From Myxococcales bacterium UBA5297 (GTDB lineage: Bacteria > Myxococcota > Myxococcia > Myxococcales > UBA5297), in the NCBI GenBank assembly GCA_002408385.1, contig DHSB01000250.1:4027-18722 (forward strand): a stretch of 14,696 nt of DNA, in the 5' to 3' direction. Position 1 is the first letter of the stretch, and the number at the start of each line of letters is the position of its first letter. The position numbers were made by a program, and so were the translations under genes. Of this stretch, positions 13,288 through 14,696 are shown piece by piece. The notes beneath the pieces are model-generated. The model saw only the letters and a program-made list of their open reading frames with translations, searched no databases and was not told the origin of the DNA.

Positions 13288-13767
13288 TCAGAAGAGGTCC
13301 GAGACGGCGGCGTCGCGGCGCCGCGCGGTCGTCACCCGCCAGTCGCCGTCTTCCTTGGCGAGCTCGGCGTCGATCCGGTGCGAGCCGGCGACCTCATCGG
13401 CTCGCAGGTCCTCGGCCTTCTCGGCCGGCGTTCGGGCGAGCAACACCACCATCGACACCTTCGCGCTCTTCGCTTCGGGCGCGAGGTCGACCTCGACCTT
13501 GGCGGGCAAGACGGCGACCCAGTCCGAGCGCATCGTGTAGCCGAGCAGATAGCGCTTCAGCTCCTGCTTGCTGCCGCCCTCGCCCCGGTACGACTCGCTC
13601 ACATGCTCGCCGACCCCGCCGATATCCTTCTGCGAGGCCTTGGCGGCGACGTCGGCGATCACCCCGCGAATCAGGGCCTCGTCGTCCTCGGGCCCACGTG
13701 GCCACAGCAGCCAAATGGCGAGCGCGAGCCCGGAAAAGACGACGACCACCGCGAGGATGCGGCGCAT
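13288..13767 (-). CDS. Membrane-anchored NTF2-like protein, function unknown
   Basis: 159 aa. The ATG at 13767 has GGAGG about 10 nt upstream. MRR and a hydrophobic stretch (about 4-22, ending WLLWPRG) form a signal anchor or uncleaved signal, with no lipobox. The rest has an NTF2-like layout: helix DDEALIRGVIADVAAKASQK, then IGGVGEHVSESYRG, helix SKQELKRYLLGYTM, and strands AKVEVDLAPEAKSAKVSMVV, then HRIDAELAKEDGDWRVTTAR. The DGDWRVT ending is typical of that fold. No catalytic residues stand out. It starts 32 nt after the stop of the TPR-like gene and is probably co-transcribed with it. It is the second exported NTF2-like protein of about 160 aa in the window; the two show no obvious close identity. 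Confidence 0.88.
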   Translation of the reverse strand: MRRILAVVVVFSGLALAIWLLWPRGPEDDEALIRGVIADVAAKASQKDIGGVGEHVSESYRGEGGSKQELKRYLLGYTMRSDWVAVLPAKVEVDLAPEAKSAKVSMVVLLARTPAEKAEDLRADEVAGSHRIDAELAKEDGDWRVTTARRRDAAVSDLF

Positions 13768-13799
13768 AGGTGGGGAGCCTCCGTGGTCCGGTGTGGACC

Positions 13800-14696
13800 T
13801 CAGCGCTGGGCAAGGTCGTCGAGGCGCTTCTTGGCGTCCTGGTAGACCTCGTGGTCGGCCGGCACCATGTCGAGCACCTGCCGGAACTTGGCGCGGGCCA
13901 GATCGGGGTTGCGGTCCTTCTCGACGTAGCCCTGCAGATAGACGTCCTTGGCCTTGCGGGCGATCTCCTGGAGCGCGGCCTTGGCCTCGAACGCCTTCGA
14001 ATTGAAGCGGATGGCCTGGCGAAAGGCCTTGGCGGCAGTGCCATACTCCTGCCGAGCCATCGAGGCGCGCCCGTACATCTCCATCGACTTGGCGACCTTG
14101 GACTGCAGCGAGGAGCCGAGGTTGCCCTCGATGTCCATGTCCTCCCAGTAGGTCAACGCCCGCAACAACGGCTTGGCGGCCGCTTCGTACGCCCCGCCGT
14201 TGTACTTGGAGACGCCCTCGCGGTAAGCCGCGCTGAACTTGGGGATGAGCTTGCGCAGCTCGCGCACCTTGATGACCACGTGCTGGGAGCGGGCGTTGTC
14301 CATCACGCGGTCGAGCTCGCGCACCGCGCCCTCGAAGTTGCCCGAATTCATCTTGCGCGCCACCCCGGCGATCGCCTCGTCGACCTCCTTGCGCGCCTTG
14401 CGGATGCGGTTGCGCTTGGCCTGGGCCGCCCGCTCCCGCTCACGGCGCGCCTGCGCGGCCTGATCCTGCTCGAGCGCCCGCTCCGCCCTCTCGATCTGCT
14501 CGCGGGCCGCCGGCTGCTGCGCCTCGGGAAGCTGGGCGAGCAGCTCCCGGGCGCCGTCGACCTCGGCCTCTTCGAGCAGCGTCTCGATCTGCCTCTTGAC
14601 CGCGCCGATGCGGTCTGCCTCGTAGGTCTTGGCGAGCTCTTTGGCCTCTTCGTAGACGCCCGCGAGCTCAGTGATGCCCTCAAGAACCCTGACCGC
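13800..14696 (-). CDS. Helical/TPR-like protein, N-terminus beyond the window
   Basis: 298 residues are visible; the frame stays open to the right edge, so the start is outside. A GTG at 14363 could be read as a start but the protein-like sequence continues well upstream of it. The visible N-terminal part (AVRVLEGITELAG and onward) is helical, followed by a highly charged stretch (ARRERERAAQAKRNRIRKAR) that may be a coiled coil or linker. Then come TPR-like repeats: NFEGAVRELDRVMDNARSQ, AYRREGV-type AYREGVSKYNGGAYEAAAKP, SMARQEYGTAAKAFRQAIR and NPDLARAKFRQVLDMVP, ending in DLAQR. No TM segment is seen in this portion. The layout suggests the C-terminal half of a larger scaffold or signalling protein; the missing N-terminus would decide. 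It is the first visible gene of a unit with the NTF2-like gene. Confidence 0.88.
   Translation of the reverse strand, partial: AVRVLEGITELAGVYEEAKELAKTYEADRIGAVKRQIETLLEEAEVDGARELLAQLPEAQQPAAREQIERAERALEQDQAAQARRERERAAQAKRNRIRKARKEVDEAIAGVARKMNSGNFEGAVRELDRVMDNARSQHVVIKVRELRKLIPKFSAAYREGVSKYNGGAYEAAAKPLLRALTYWEDMDIEGNLGSSLQSKVAKSMEMYGRASMARQEYGTAAKAFRQAIRFNSKAFEAKAALQEIARKAKDVYLQGYVEKDRNPDLARAKFRQVLDMVPADHEVYQDAKKRLDDLAQR

Noticed and set aside
1..14696. tRNA, rRNA, CRISPR array, prophage or insertion sequence
   Set aside because: Nothing with the needed repeat structure, conserved RNA sequence or recombinase motifs was found.

Overview
The window is a GC-rich, densely coded piece of chromosome from a Gram-negative bacterium. 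Lipoprotein and Sec signals, a periplasmic alpha-2-macroglobulin system and TPR/NTF2-like envelope proteins suggest a deltaproteobacterial or Myxococcota-like host; this is inference from composition and gene content, not a marker gene. I see no rRNA, tRNA, CRISPR array, integrase or insertion sequence. The very long open frames opposite the real genes are GC-driven shadows.

Left block (1-5921, minus strand): a tightly packed operon read right to left, DUF2135 (YfaP-like), DUF1175 (YfaT-like), a membrane-anchored DUF2138/YfaA-like protein, then a large alpha-2-macroglobulin (YfaS/MagD-like) cut by the window edge. The junctions are a 3-nt gap and two ATGA overlaps, so the proteins are probably made together and work together in the periplasm. 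This is the family set of the E. coli yfa cluster and the Pseudomonas mag operon, in a different order. The DUF1175 protein keeps an NlpC/P60-like Cys-His-His pattern. A palindromic repeat lies in frame inside the first codons of the macroglobulin gene.

Middle (5922-9204): a 317-nt divergent control region, a complete P2-type cation-pumping ATPase on the plus strand with two altered ion-site residues, then a repeat and a strong bidirectional terminator.

Right block (9205-14696): a single-pass membrane TPR protein and a small NTF2-like lipoprotein, both minus strand and each behind a TTGACACCT-type promoter; a plus-strand SRAP (YedK/HMCES) abasic-site protein; a minus-strand PEBP-family protein whose 3' end overlaps the SRAP gene tail to tail; and a two-gene minus-strand unit with a helical/TPR protein (cut by the right edge) followed by a membrane-anchored NTF2-like protein.

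The main leads are the alpha-2-macroglobulin operon with its putative peptidase partner, the repeat-coded N-terminus of the macroglobulin, a small family of dispersed palindromes, the unusual ATPase ion site, and the Cys-rich PEBP tail encoded antisense to the SRAP gene.
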